NCBI GenBank assembly: GCA_022778785.1
Contig: JALFSO010000068.1
Coordinates: 1-64,000, forward strand
Length of the DNA: 64,000 nucleotides
DNA from: Dysosmobacter sp.
GTDB taxonomy: Bacteria > Bacillota > Clostridia > Oscillospirales > Oscillospiraceae
Direction of reading: 5' to 3'
A program made the translations under genes and the position numbers. A model generated the notes under the pieces. That model searched no databases. It was not told where the DNA came from and saw only the letters and a program-made list of their open reading frames with translations. Position 1 is the first letter of the stretch; each line of letters starts with the position of its first letter. Shown here in pieces: positions 1 through 7,750 of the stretch.

Positions 1-2345
1 GGAAGGACTTTGAGGTGAAGGCCTGCATGGGCCATCTGCGGGACCTGCCGAAAAGCGCGCTGGGCGTGGATCTGGAACACGATTTCGAGCCGGTCTACAA
101 GCCCATCAAGGGCAAGGAGGACATCATCAGCGATCTGAAGAAGTCCGCCAAGTCCGCCGACATCGTCTATCTGGCCACCGACCCGGACCGGGAGGGAGAG
201 GCCATTTCCTGGCACCTGAAGGCCCTGCTGGATCTGCCGGATGAGAAGTGCCGCCGGGTGACCTTCAACGAGATCACCAAGAAGGTGGTGCAGGAGAGCA
301 TCCAGGAGCCCCGTGCCATCGACCAGAACCTGGTGGACGCCCAGCAGGCCCGGCGCATCCTGGACCGCATCGTGGGCTACGAGCTGTCCCCGCTGCTGTG
401 GAAGAAGATCCGCCGGGGCCTGTCCGCCGGACGGGTCCAGTCCGTGGCCACCCGCATGGTGGACGACCGGGAGCGGGAGATCGAGGAGTTCCAGCCCCAG
501 GAGTACTGGACGCTGGACGCCAGCCTTCAGGGCGACGACGCCAAAAAGTCCGTGTTCTCCGCCCACTACCACGGAAAGGACGGCAAAAAGGCGGAGCTGA
601 AGTCCGCGGAGGACGTGGACGCCGTGGTCCGGGAGACGGAGAACGCCGTGTTCGCCGTCAAGTCCGTAAAGCGGACGGATAAGCAGCGCAGCCCCTCTCC
701 GCCCTTCACCACCTCCACCATGCAGCAGGAGGCGTCCAGAAAGCTGAGCATGACGCCCCGGCGCACCATGGCCATCGCTCAGCAGCTGTACGAGGGCGTG
801 GACATCGAGGGCGAGGGCACCGTGGGCCTGATCACCTATATGCGTACCGACTCGCTGCGCCTCAGCGAGGAGGCCATCGCCGCCGCCCGGAGCTTCATCT
901 CCGGCCGCTACGGCCAGGGCTACTGCCCGGCCCAGCCCCATCACTACAAGGCCAAGGCCAACGCCCAGGACGCCCACGAGGCCATCCGCCCCAGCAACGT
1001 GGAGCTGACACCGGAGATGGTGAAGAAGTCCCTCACCGGTGAGCAGTACCGCCTGTACCGGCTGGTATGGAGCCGCTTTGTGGCCTGCCAGATGGCCAAC
1101 GCCGTGTACGACAGCGTCTCCGTGGAGATCGACGCCGCGGGCCACAGCTTCCGGGCCAGCTCCTCCAGCCTGAAATTCGCCGGCTACACCGCCGTCTACG
1201 AGGAGGGCAAGGACGAGGAGAAGGAGGAGAAGGAGTCCCCGCTGCCCAATCTCCAGGAGGGCGAGGTGCTGACCCTCCGGGAATTCAGCCGGGACCAGCA
1301 CTTCACCCAGCCCCCCGCCCACTATACCGACGCCACCCTCATCCGCGCCATGGAGGAGCAGGGCATCGGCCGCCCCTCCACCTACGCCCCCACCGTGTCC
1401 ACCATTCTGGACCGGGAGTACGTCCTCAAAGAGGGCAAATACCTGAAGATCACCAACCTGGGCCGTGTGGTCACGTCCCTGATGCGGGACAAATTCCCGG
1501 ACATCGCGGACATGAAGTTCACCGCCAACATGGAGGGCCGTCTGGACGCCGTGGAGACGGGAGATACCCCCTGGAAGGAGGTCCTGCGGGACTTCTACGG
1601 GGAGTTCGACCGGGATCTCAAGCAGGCGGAGAAGGATCTGGAGGGCGTCCGCATCAAGGTGCCCGACGAGGTCAGCGAGGAGATCTGCCCGGAGTGCGGG
1701 CGGAATCTGGTGGTGAAGTCCGGCCGGTTCGGCCGCTTCCTGGCCTGCCCCGGCTATCCGGAGTGCAGCTTCACCATGCCGCTGGTGGTGGAGATGCCGG
1801 GCCGCTGCCCCAAGTGCGGCGGACGGATCATGAAGCGCACCGGCACCAGCAAGAAGACCGGCAAGCAGTACGCCTACTACTGCTGTGAGAACCGCAGCAG
1901 CCGGAACGAGGAGACCAAGTGCGACTTCCTCAGCTGGGACGTCCCCACCAAGGACGACTGCCCCGTCTGCGGCCACACCATGTTCAAGCGGGCGGGCAAG
2001 GGCTTCAAGAAGCCCTTCTGCATCAATCCGGAGTGCGCCAACTTCCTGCCGGAGGACAAACGGGGCTATCCGCCCCGGAAGACGGCGGAGGATCAGGGCG
2101 AGGCCCCCGCGGAACAGGCGGCCGCCCCGGCGGAGGAGACAGCGGAGGAGCCGAAGCAGGCCAAAAAGCCCACGGCAAAGAAGACCGCCGCCAAGAAGAC
2201 CGCGGCCAAAAAGACGGCGACCAAAACGTCTGCAACGTCTGCGGCGAAAAAGACGACCGATGCCAAAAAAACAACAACTGTCAAAAAGACTGTGGCCGTA
2301 AAGAAGACCGCCGCCAAGAAGGCTGCGGAGAAGACGGAGAGCTAA
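1..2345 (+). CDS. topA: DNA topoisomerase I (5' end cut by window)
   Basis: Type IA topoisomerase that relaxes negatively supercoiled DNA. The reading frame is already open at the left edge (KDFEVKACMGHLRDLPKS, the end of the Toprim region), so the start lies outside the window. Visible parts are the Toprim acidic motif DPDREGE, the central toroid, and the active-site tyrosine in LITYMRTDS (codon at 837-839). Three C-terminal four-cysteine zinc modules begin CPECG, CPKCG and CPVCG. The last 70 or so residues are an unusual Lys/Ala/Thr-rich tail of AKKT repeats, resembling bacterial histone-H1-like tails. The stop overlaps the stop of the convergent small gene by 4 bp. Identity is certain; only the tail is unusual. 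Confidence 0.97.
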   Translation, partial: KDFEVKACMGHLRDLPKSALGVDLEHDFEPVYKPIKGKEDIISDLKKSAKSADIVYLATDPDREGEAISWHLKALLDLPDEKCRRVTFNEITKKVVQESIQEPRAIDQNLVDAQQARRILDRIVGYELSPLLWKKIRRGLSAGRVQSVATRMVDDREREIEEFQPQEYWTLDASLQGDDAKKSVFSAHYHGKDGKKAELKSAEDVDAVVRETENAVFAVKSVKRTDKQRSPSPPFTTSTMQQEASRKLSMTPRRTMAIAQQLYEGVDIEGEGTVGLITYMRTDSLRLSEEAIAAARSFISGRYGQGYCPAQPHHYKAKANAQDAHEAIRPSNVELTPEMVKKSLTGEQYRLYRLVWSRFVACQMANAVYDSVSVEIDAAGHSFRASSSSLKFAGYTAVYEEGKDEEKEEKESPLPNLQEGEVLTLREFSRDQHFTQPPAHYTDATLIRAMEEQGIGRPSTYAPTVSTILDREYVLKEGKYLKITNLGRVVTSLMRDKFPDIADMKFTANMEGRLDAVETGDTPWKEVLRDFYGEFDRDLKQAEKDLEGVRIKVPDEVSEEICPECGRNLVVKSGRFGRFLACPGYPECSFTMPLVVEMPGRCPKCGGRIMKRTGTSKKTGKQYAYYCCENRSSRNEETKCDFLSWDVPTKDDCPVCGHTMFKRAGKGFKKPFCINPECANFLPEDKRGYPPRKTAEDQGEAPAEQAAAPAEETAEEPKQAKKPTAKKTAAKKTAAKKTATKTSATSAAKKTTDAKKTTTVKKTVAVKKTAAKKAAEKTES

Positions 2346-2587
2346 ACCTCCCGGGCCACGGACCAGGCGGCCTGAAACATGGCCTCCAGCTCCAGGTCCC
2401 GCTGCTCCATCAGGGCGTCGGAGAGCCTGTCCAGCCGTTCCCGCTGGGGCTGGGGCAGCTCCCCCCGGAGGGCGTTCAGAAGCGCCTCCGCCAGGGAGTC
2501 CGCCTCAGCGTAATCGCGGCCCGTCAGAAAGGCGGTAAAGCGGTTTTCCAGGGTATAATCGTAGAGGGCCTGCATGGTGCCGGTCAT
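2342..2587 (-). CDS. small DUF6809-like protein
   Basis: 81-residue soluble protein, predicted almost entirely helical and rich in Leu, Ala, Glu and Arg, with a PQPQRERLDRLSDAL segment. It resembles the short DUF6809-type proteins common in Oscillospiraceae, whose function is unknown; this is recognition by eye, not a search. The start at 2587 is supported by GGAGATGG seven bases upstream on the minus strand. It is divergent from a small XRE regulator, and its promoter lies inside the perfect palindrome between them, so it is probably the regulator's target. The 3' end overlaps topA tail to tail. No catalytic motif, signal peptide or membrane segment is visible. Confidence 0.6.
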   Translation of the reverse strand: MTGTMQALYDYTLENRFTAFLTGRDYAEADSLAEALLNALRGELPQPQRERLDRLSDALMEQRDLELEAMFQAAWSVAREV

Positions 2588-2605
2588 AAAACCATCTCCA
2601 AATAT

Positions 2606-2648
2606 CGCAGTTTAACTTCGTGTTTATGATACACGAAGTTAAACTGCG
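2606..2648. promoter_or_regulatory. perfect 18-bp inverted repeat, probable XRE operator
   Basis: The arm at 2606-2623 and the arm at 2631-2648 are perfect reverse complements around a 7-nt centre (2624-2630). It lies between the divergent small gene and the XRE regulator and overlaps the minus-strand promoter. XRE repressors of this size commonly autoregulate through such sites. There is no T-tract, so a terminator is unlikely. Confidence 0.75.
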
Positions 2649-2654
2649 TGTCAA
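2626..2654 (-). promoter_or_regulatory. promoter of the DUF6809-like gene
   Basis: On the minus strand TTGACA (2654-2649) and TATCAT (2631-2626) are separated by exactly 17 bp. The whole spacer is the right arm of the palindrome at 2606-2648, so a protein bound there would cover the promoter. Confidence 0.75.
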
Positions 2655-2664
2655 GAGGAGCCGT

Positions 2665-2877
2665 ATGAAAATTTTTGCACAACGGATCAAGGAACTGCGC
2701 AAAGAGAAAAAGAAGACACAAGTGGAAATAGCCGCGATTTTTGAGATCAGTGTCCGGCAGTATCAGAATTACGAGGGCGGGATCAACTATCCCGACGTGG
2801 CCGGACTCATCAAAATCGCGGACTACTTCGGCGTGACCACGGACTATCTGCTGGGACGCAGCGACAGGAGGGATTGA
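2665..2877 (+). CDS. XRE-family helix-turn-helix regulator
   Basis: 70-residue single-domain HTH_3/XRE protein. It starts MKIFAQRIKELRKEKKKTQ and carries the typical motif VRQYQNYEGGINYPDVAGL and the ending FGVTTDYLLGRSD, which is diagnostic of Cro/CI-type regulators. An upstream in-frame ATG at 2620 exists, but it would lie inside the palindrome; AGAGGAG just before 2665 favours the shorter form. The gene ends 4 bp before trmFO, so it is probably co-transcribed with trmFO-plsX. It probably represses itself and the divergent small gene through the palindrome upstream. The physiological signal is unknown. Confidence 0.88.
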   Translation: MKIFAQRIKELRKEKKKTQVEIAAIFEISVRQYQNYEGGINYPDVAGLIKIADYFGVTTDYLLGRSDRRD

Positions 2878-2881
2878 AGGG

Positions 2882-4192
2882 ATGAACGTGACAGTGATCG
2901 GCGCCGGACTGGCGGGCAGCGAATGCGCCTGGCAGCTGGCACAGCGGGGCATTCAGGTGGACCTGCGGGAGATGAAGCCCCGGAAGCGCACGCCCGCCCA
3001 TGTCACCGATGACTTCGCGGAGCTGTGCTGCTCCAACTCCCTGCGCTCCGACCAGCTGGAGAACGCCGTGGGGCTGCTGAAGGAGGAGCTGCGCCGTCTG
3101 GACAGTCTGATCCTGTCCTGCGCCGACGCCACCCGGGTGGAGGCCGGCGGCGCCCTGGCGGTGGACCGCCACGGCTTTGCCAGAATGGTGACGGAGAAGA
3201 TCCGCTCCCATCCCAACATCACCGTGACGGAGGGCGAGGTGACGGACATCCCGGCGGAGGGCGACGTGGTGGTGGCCTCCGGCCCCCTGACCTCCGACGC
3301 CCTGGCGGACAGGCTCCAGTCCCTGCTGGGAGAGGAGACGGCCCTCCACTTCTACGACGCGGCGGCGCCTCTGGTGTCCGCCGCCAGCGTGGACATGGAC
3401 AAGGCGTGGATGGGCTCCCGCTACGACCGTGGGACGGCGGATTATGTCAACTGCCCCATGACGGAGGCGGAGTACGACGCCTTCTGGAACGCCCTGACCA
3501 CCGCCCAGGAGGCAGAGGTCCACGGCTTTGAGGACAAGATGGTCTTCGAGGGCTGCATGCCCGTGGAGGTGATGGCCCGCCGTGGCCACGACACCCTGTG
3601 CTACGGCCCCCTGAAGCCCCGGGGATTGAAGGACCCCCGGACGGGGAAGGAGCCCTACGCCGTGGTGCAGCTCCGCCGGGACAATTCCGACGGCACCGTG
3701 TACAATCTGGTGGGCTTTCAGACCCATCTGCGGTTCCCGGAGCAGCGGCGGGTGTTCTCCATGATCCCCGCCCTCCACGACGCGGAGTTCCTGCGCTACG
3801 GCGTCATGCACCGCAACACCTTCCTGGACTCTCCCCGTCTGCTGGACCGGTACTACCGGCTGAAAAGCGACCCGCGGATCTCCTTCGCCGGACAGATGAC
3901 CGGCGTGGAGGGCTACGTGGAGTCCGCCGCCAGCGGCTTCCTGGTGGGCGTGGAGACGGCCCGGCGGCTGCTGGGCCGGCCGCCGGTGGACTTCCCTCAG
4001 GAGACGGCCATCGGCGCGCTGGGGCTGTATATCTCCAACCAGTCGGTGACGGTGTTCCAGCCCATGAACATCAACTTCGGCATCATCCCGCCCCTGGACC
4101 ACCGGGTGAAGGGAAAGAGAAATAAAAACGCCGAGCTGTCGGCCCGGGCGCTGGCTATCATCGACGGATTGAAGGAGGAAATACTGCCATGA
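2882..4192 (+). CDS. trmFO: methylenetetrahydrofolate-tRNA (uracil-54-C5)-methyltransferase
   Basis: FAD- and folate-dependent enzyme that makes 5-methyluridine at position 54 of the tRNA T-loop, taking the methylene group from methylenetetrahydrofolate. 436 residues, the usual length. The N-terminal Rossmann FAD motif is GAGLAGSE (residues 7-14). The family signature CCSNSLRSD follows, and GQMTGVEGYVESAA is near the C-terminus. It starts 4 bp after the XRE gene and its stop overlaps the plsX start (ATGA). TrmFO replaces the SAM-dependent TrmA in many Firmicutes. Pairing with plsX probably reflects co-transcription rather than a shared pathway. Confidence 0.96.
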   Translation: MNVTVIGAGLAGSECAWQLAQRGIQVDLREMKPRKRTPAHVTDDFAELCCSNSLRSDQLENAVGLLKEELRRLDSLILSCADATRVEAGGALAVDRHGFARMVTEKIRSHPNITVTEGEVTDIPAEGDVVVASGPLTSDALADRLQSLLGEETALHFYDAAAPLVSAASVDMDKAWMGSRYDRGTADYVNCPMTEAEYDAFWNALTTAQEAEVHGFEDKMVFEGCMPVEVMARRGHDTLCYGPLKPRGLKDPRTGKEPYAVVQLRRDNSDGTVYNLVGFQTHLRFPEQRRVFSMIPALHDAEFLRYGVMHRNTFLDSPRLLDRYYRLKSDPRISFAGQMTGVEGYVESAASGFLVGVETARRLLGRPPVDFPQETAIGALGLYISNQSVTVFQPMNINFGIIPPLDHRVKGKRNKNAELSARALAIIDGLKEEILP

Positions 4193-5223
4193 AGATCATC
4201 GTAGATGCCATGGGCGGCGACAACGCCCCCCAGGCTATCGTACAGGGCGCGCTGGACGCGGCCAAGGGTCTGGGCGTGAACGTCCTGCTGGTGGGCCGGA
4301 CGGAGGAGATCCTCCGGGCCGTGGAGGCCTGCGGCGAAAAGACGCTGCCCGCCGGCGTGGAGATCCACAACGCCACGCAGGTGGTGGAGATCGCCGATGA
4401 TCCGGCCTTCGCCTTCAAGCAGAAGAAGGACTCCTCCCTGACGGTGGGATTGAACCTGCTGCGGGACGGCGCGGGAGACGCCTTCGTCTCCGCCGGTTCC
4501 ACCGGCGCGCTGCTGTCCGGCGCCACGCTGGTGGCAAAGCGCATCCGGGGCATCCGCCGGGCGGCCATGGCCCCCCAGGTGCCTTGCCTGGACGGCCACT
4601 TCGTGCTGTGCGACTGCGGCGCCAACGCCGAGTGTACGGCGGAGTATCTGCTGCAATTCGCCTATCTGGGCAGCTTCTACGCCAAGCGGATGATGGGCAT
4701 TGAGAATCCCCGGGTGGCGCTGCTGAACATCGGCGCCGAGGAGGAGAAGGGCGACGCCCTGCGCCACGAGGCCTATGCCGTGCTGAAGGCCGCCGGTGAG
4801 GCGGGACGGGTGAATTTCACCGGCAACATCGAGGCCACGGACGCCATGCTGGGCGGTGCGGACGTGGTGGTGGCCGACGGCTTCACCGGAAACGTCATGC
4901 TCAAGAGCATGGAGGGCACCGCCAAGTTCCTGAGCAAGGAACTGAAGAAGCTGTTCCTGTCCGGCACGAAGACCAAACTGGCGGCGCTGCTGGTGAAGAA
5001 CGATCTGGATGATTTCAAGAAGCTGATGGACCCCAGCGAGATCGGCGGCACGCCCTTCCTGGGCATCTCCAAGCCGGTGATCAAGGCCCACGGCTCCTCG
5101 GACGCCAGAGCCATTTACAACGCCGTCCGGCAGGCCCGGGACTTCGCTGCCAGCGGCTTCATCCAGGACATCGAGGCCAATATCGAATACATGAAAGTGA
5201 CGACTTCTTCGGAAAAAGCCTGA
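4189..5223 (+). CDS. plsX: phosphate acyltransferase PlsX
   Basis: Converts acyl-ACP and phosphate to acyl-phosphate, the donor used by PlsY in phospholipid synthesis; a peripheral membrane enzyme. 344 residues, family length. It opens with the signature VDAMGGDNAP and has SAGSTGALL and ADGFTGNVMLKSMEGT, both typical of PlsX. The start overlaps trmFO by 4 bp, indicating translational coupling. acpP follows after a spacer with its own promoter, so lipid genes are grouped but acpP is separately driven. Confidence 0.96.
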   Translation: MKIIVDAMGGDNAPQAIVQGALDAAKGLGVNVLLVGRTEEILRAVEACGEKTLPAGVEIHNATQVVEIADDPAFAFKQKKDSSLTVGLNLLRDGAGDAFVSAGSTGALLSGATLVAKRIRGIRRAAMAPQVPCLDGHFVLCDCGANAECTAEYLLQFAYLGSFYAKRMMGIENPRVALLNIGAEEEKGDALRHEAYAVLKAAGEAGRVNFTGNIEATDAMLGGADVVVADGFTGNVMLKSMEGTAKFLSKELKKLFLSGTKTKLAALLVKNDLDDFKKLMDPSEIGGTPFLGISKPVIKAHGSSDARAIYNAVRQARDFAASGFIQDIEANIEYMKVTTSSEKA

Positions 5224-5275
5224 TTCCCTATTGACAGGGCGGCGGAGGTTGCCGTATGATACCGTCAATAGGGAA
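5224..5275 (+). promoter_or_regulatory. acpP promoter flanked by a 12-bp inverted repeat
   Basis: Within the plsX-acpP spacer TTGACA (5231-5236) and TATGAT (5255-5260) are 18 bp apart, a near-consensus promoter. Perfect 12-bp inverted arms at 5224-5235 and 5264-5275 flank it. The first covers the -35 box; the second covers the expected start point. The arms do not match the FapR operator as I know it. Their 40-bp centre-to-centre spacing suits two helically phased half-sites or a looped repressor. Confidence 0.7.
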
Positions 5276-5336
5276 GGCGGCATTGGAAAATGCCCCTGAG
5301 AAATCCAATGATCCCGTTAAGGAGTGAACAGAGCAC

Positions 5337-5585
5337 ATGTCAATCGAGGAAGTATTTCAGACAATGCAGGAACTGGTGGCGGAGCAGTTCGCCAAGGAGC
5401 CGGAGGAAGTCACCATGAGCACCTCGTTCGAGGATGATCTGGGCGCAGATTCCGTGGACTTGGTGGAGTTGGTCATGGCCATGGAGGAGGAGTTCGATGT
5501 GGGTGAACTCCAGGAAGAGGAACTGTCGGGCATCCGGACCGTGGGCGATGCCGTGCGCTGCATTGCCGGAAAGATCAGCGAGTGA
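5337..5585 (+). CDS. acpP: acyl carrier protein
   Basis: 82-residue acidic carrier of growing fatty acyl chains. The phosphopantetheine attachment serine is in DDLGADSVDLVELVMAMEE (DSVDL motif). An AAGGAG lies 12 bases before the ATG, rather far. A short hairpin with arms at 5281-5286 and 5305-5310 lies just upstream of that site and could influence translation. It has its own strong promoter and terminator, so it can be transcribed separately from plsX and rnc, as expected for one of the most abundant proteins in the cell. Confidence 0.96.
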   Translation: MSIEEVFQTMQELVAEQFAKEPEEVTMSTSFEDDLGADSVDLVELVMAMEEEFDVGELQEEELSGIRTVGDAVRCIAGKISE

Positions 5586-5597
5586 ATTATGGGCGGA

Positions 5598-5631
5598 GGA
5601 CGCTTCGCCGCCGGCGAAGCGTCCTTCTGTT
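5598..5631 (+). terminator. acpP terminator
   Basis: 12-bp perfect stem (5598-5609 with 5613-5624) with a 3-nt loop, followed by TTCTGTTTT. It isolates acpP from rnc. Confidence 0.85.
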
Positions 5632-5828
5632 TTGCCCTCCGCTGTGGAGGACGTGACAGGGCATCGGAACAGACGGCGAAGCATATCATGCCTGCTGTCA
5701 AAGGCGCAATGTCCGAGATCGCACGGTCCTCTCCACCGGATGTTCCGGCATTTTCCGGGGCCGGAGAAAAATTGGTATTGCAGAGGCGTCCCGCCATCCG
5801 CGGGGCGCCTTGTCAGAAAGGACGCATC

Positions 5829-6515
5829 ATGGAGGGTCTGGAACAAAAACTGAATTATACGTTTCGGGACAGGCAGCTGCTCAGCGAGGCGCTGAATCAC
5901 AGCTCCTATGCCAACGAGCACCGGAACGCTCACATCAGGAGCAACGAGCGGCTGGAGTTTCTGGGGGACTCCGTACTGGGCTTTGTGACGGCGGAATTTC
6001 TGTTCATCCAGCATCCGGACCTGCCGGAGGGCGACCTGACCCGCATCCGGGCGGCGCTGGTGTGCGAACAGAGCCTCTATGAGGTGGCGCAGAAGCTGGA
6101 GCTGGGCAAATACCTGAAGCTGGGCAAGGGCGAAGAGGCCGGCGGCGGCCGCACCCGGACATCCATCCTGGCGGACGCCACGGAGGCGGTGTTCGCCGCC
6201 GTGTATCTGGATGGCGGCATGGCCGCCGCGTCGTCCCTCATCCACCGCGTCCTGCTGGAGGCGGAGAAGGAGGAGGTCGTGGAGGAGCGCCGGAAGGACT
6301 ACAAGACGGCGCTGCAGGAGCTGGTCCAGCGCCAGGCCAATCAGGACCTGACCTACCGCATGGCGGGGGAGACGGGTCCGGACCACAACAAGACTTTCGT
6401 GGCGGAGGTGCTGCTGAACGGCGAGCTCATTGGCACCGGCACCGGTCACAGTAAGAAGGAAGCGGAGCAGGACGCCGCCGGTGCGGCGCTGGCAAAGCTG
6501 ACGGGAAAGAATTGA
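5829..6515 (+). CDS. rnc: ribonuclease III
   Basis: Double-strand-specific endonuclease for rRNA and mRNA processing. With the ATG at 5829 (AGAAAGGA just upstream) the protein has 228 residues, the normal length. The frame is open back to 5589, but that part is rich in low-complexity residues and lacks homology by eye. The RNase III signature NERLEFLGDSVLG, the second acidic cluster DATEAVFAAVYLDGG and a C-terminal double-stranded RNA-binding domain ending GTGHSKKEAEQDAAGAAL are all present. It is preceded by the acpP terminator and about 200 bp of spacer, and followed by its own terminator. Confidence 0.96.
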   Translation: MEGLEQKLNYTFRDRQLLSEALNHSSYANEHRNAHIRSNERLEFLGDSVLGFVTAEFLFIQHPDLPEGDLTRIRAALVCEQSLYEVAQKLELGKYLKLGKGEEAGGGRTRTSILADATEAVFAAVYLDGGMAAASSLIHRVLLEAEKEEVVEERRKDYKTALQELVQRQANQDLTYRMAGETGPDHNKTFVAEVLLNGELIGTGTGHSKKEAEQDAAGAALAKLTGKN

Positions 6516-6522
6516 CAAAGAG

Positions 6523-6554
6523 GAGGACCGTCCTTGGGGCGGCCCTCTTTTTTT
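6523..6554 (+). terminator. rnc terminator
   Basis: Hairpin 6523-6533 with 6538-6547 (one A-C mismatch, one G-U pair), followed by a run of seven Ts. Confidence 0.85.
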
Positions 6555-6583
6555 GCCGTCCTGGGCGTCCGCGGAAATAGCAC

Positions 6584-6612
6584 TGGAATTTGACATGGAA
6601 CCGTGCTATACT
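6584..6612 (+). promoter_or_regulatory. uppP promoter (extended -10)
   Basis: TGCTATACT (6604-6612) is an extended -10 element. The -35 region 17 bp upstream (TGGAAT, 6584-6589) is poor, as is usual for extended -10 promoters. A consensus TTGACA at 6590-6595 is only 11 bp away and cannot pair with this -10. Confidence 0.55.
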
Positions 6613-6666
6613 GAAACTACTCTTGGCCTGCCGGGAGCAAGTATACGAAATTAGGAGCGTGAGACT

Positions 6667-7500
6667 GTGTCTCTGTTGTCATCCATTGTTTTAGGGCTGG
6701 TCCAGGGACTGGCCGAATTTCTGCCCATCTCCAGCTCCGGCCATCTGGCCATCGCGGAGCGTCTGCTGAGCTCCTTCCACGCGGCGGATATCCCGGCGTT
6801 TTTCGACGTGCTGCTGCATCTGGGCACGCTGGTGGCGGTGTTCATCGCCTATTGGGGAGAGATCCGGGATATGATCGTGGAGTTCTTCCGGGGCGTGGGC
6901 GATCTGATCCACGGAACCACCCCTGCGCCGGTGCCTCCGGCCCGGCGGCTGATCCTGCTGATCATCGTGGGCACGCTGCCGCTGTTTGCCATCCTGCCCA
7001 TCAAGGACACCATCGAGGGCCTGTCCGACAATCTGCTGTTTGTGGGCGTGGCGCTGATTTTCACCGGCTGCCTGCTGTATGCCAGCGACCGGGTCCGGAA
7101 GGGACGCAAGACGGAGCGGAACGCCACCATGCTGGACGTTCTGCTGGTGGGCGTGGCACAGGCCGTGGCCACCTGCCCCGGCATCTCCCGCTCCGGCACC
7201 ACCATCACCGCCGGCTGCTTCCGCGGCTTTGACCGCAAATTCGCCGTGCGCTACTCCTTCCTGATGTCCATTCCCGCCGTTCTGGGTGCCAATATCCTGA
7301 GCCTGAAGGACGCGGTGGAGGCGGGCATCATCTGGGCCGACGTGCCTGTTTACATCGTGGGCGTTGTGGTAGCGGCCGTCTCCGGCTACTTCTGCATCCG
7401 CCTGCTGAAGATGATCGCGGACAAGGGAAAATTCGGCTGGTTCGCGTATTACTGCTGGGCCATCGGCGCGCTGACGCTGGGATTGAACATCCTGGGCTGA
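6667..7500 (+). CDS. uppP: undecaprenyl-diphosphatase UppP/BacA
   Basis: Integral membrane phosphatase that recycles undecaprenyl pyrophosphate to the monophosphate lipid carrier for peptidoglycan synthesis; overproduction is known to give bacitracin resistance. 277 residues with about eight hydrophobic segments. Both family motifs are visible: GLAEFLPISSSGHL near the N-terminus and PGISRSGTT in the second half. The start is GTG, with AGGAG nine bases upstream. The last 24 codons and 19 bp beyond are duplicated about 170 bp downstream (see the repeat entry), which leaves the gene itself intact. Confidence 0.95.
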   Translation: MSLLSSIVLGLVQGLAEFLPISSSGHLAIAERLLSSFHAADIPAFFDVLLHLGTLVAVFIAYWGEIRDMIVEFFRGVGDLIHGTTPAPVPPARRLILLIIVGTLPLFAILPIKDTIEGLSDNLLFVGVALIFTGCLLYASDRVRKGRKTERNATMLDVLLVGVAQAVATCPGISRSGTTITAGCFRGFDRKFAVRYSFLMSIPAVLGANILSLKDAVEAGIIWADVPVYIVGVVVAAVSGYFCIRLLKMIADKGKFGWFAYYCWAIGALTLGLNILG

Positions 7501-7691
7501 GACACGGGCCGGATTTTCCCAGGCACGCCAAAGGCGTGCCCACCGCGGCAGCGGCGTGACAGAATCCGGCGCTTCCCATGGACCGAAGGTCCACGCGAAG
7601 AAATTCAGCTGGTTCGCCTATTACTGCTGGGCCATCGGCGCGCTGACGCTGGGATTGAACATCCTGGGCTGAGACACGGGCCGGATTTTCC
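7429..7691 (+). repeat. direct duplication of the uppP 3' end (2 x 91 bp)
   Basis: Bases 7429-7519 recur at 7601-7691 with only two differences that I can see. The first copy is the uppP C-terminus, its stop and the bases after it. The second is an orphan fragment reading KKFSWFAYYCWAIGALTLGL and on to a stop (7598-7672). The 81 bp between them hold two small hairpins: GGCACGCC-AAA-GGCGTGCC (7522-7540) and TGGACC-GAA-GGTCCA (7579-7593). The pattern suggests insertion or template switching that copied the gene end. Confidence 0.9.
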
Positions 7692-7750
7692 TGCCGGATC
7701 TGCGCTCCGGATAACATCCACAACGCATCACTGAAGATGGAGGTATCACT

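Noticed and set aside
5589..5828. N-terminal extension of rnc
   Set aside because: It overlaps the acpP terminator and has no homology; AGAAAGGA and normal length favour 5829.
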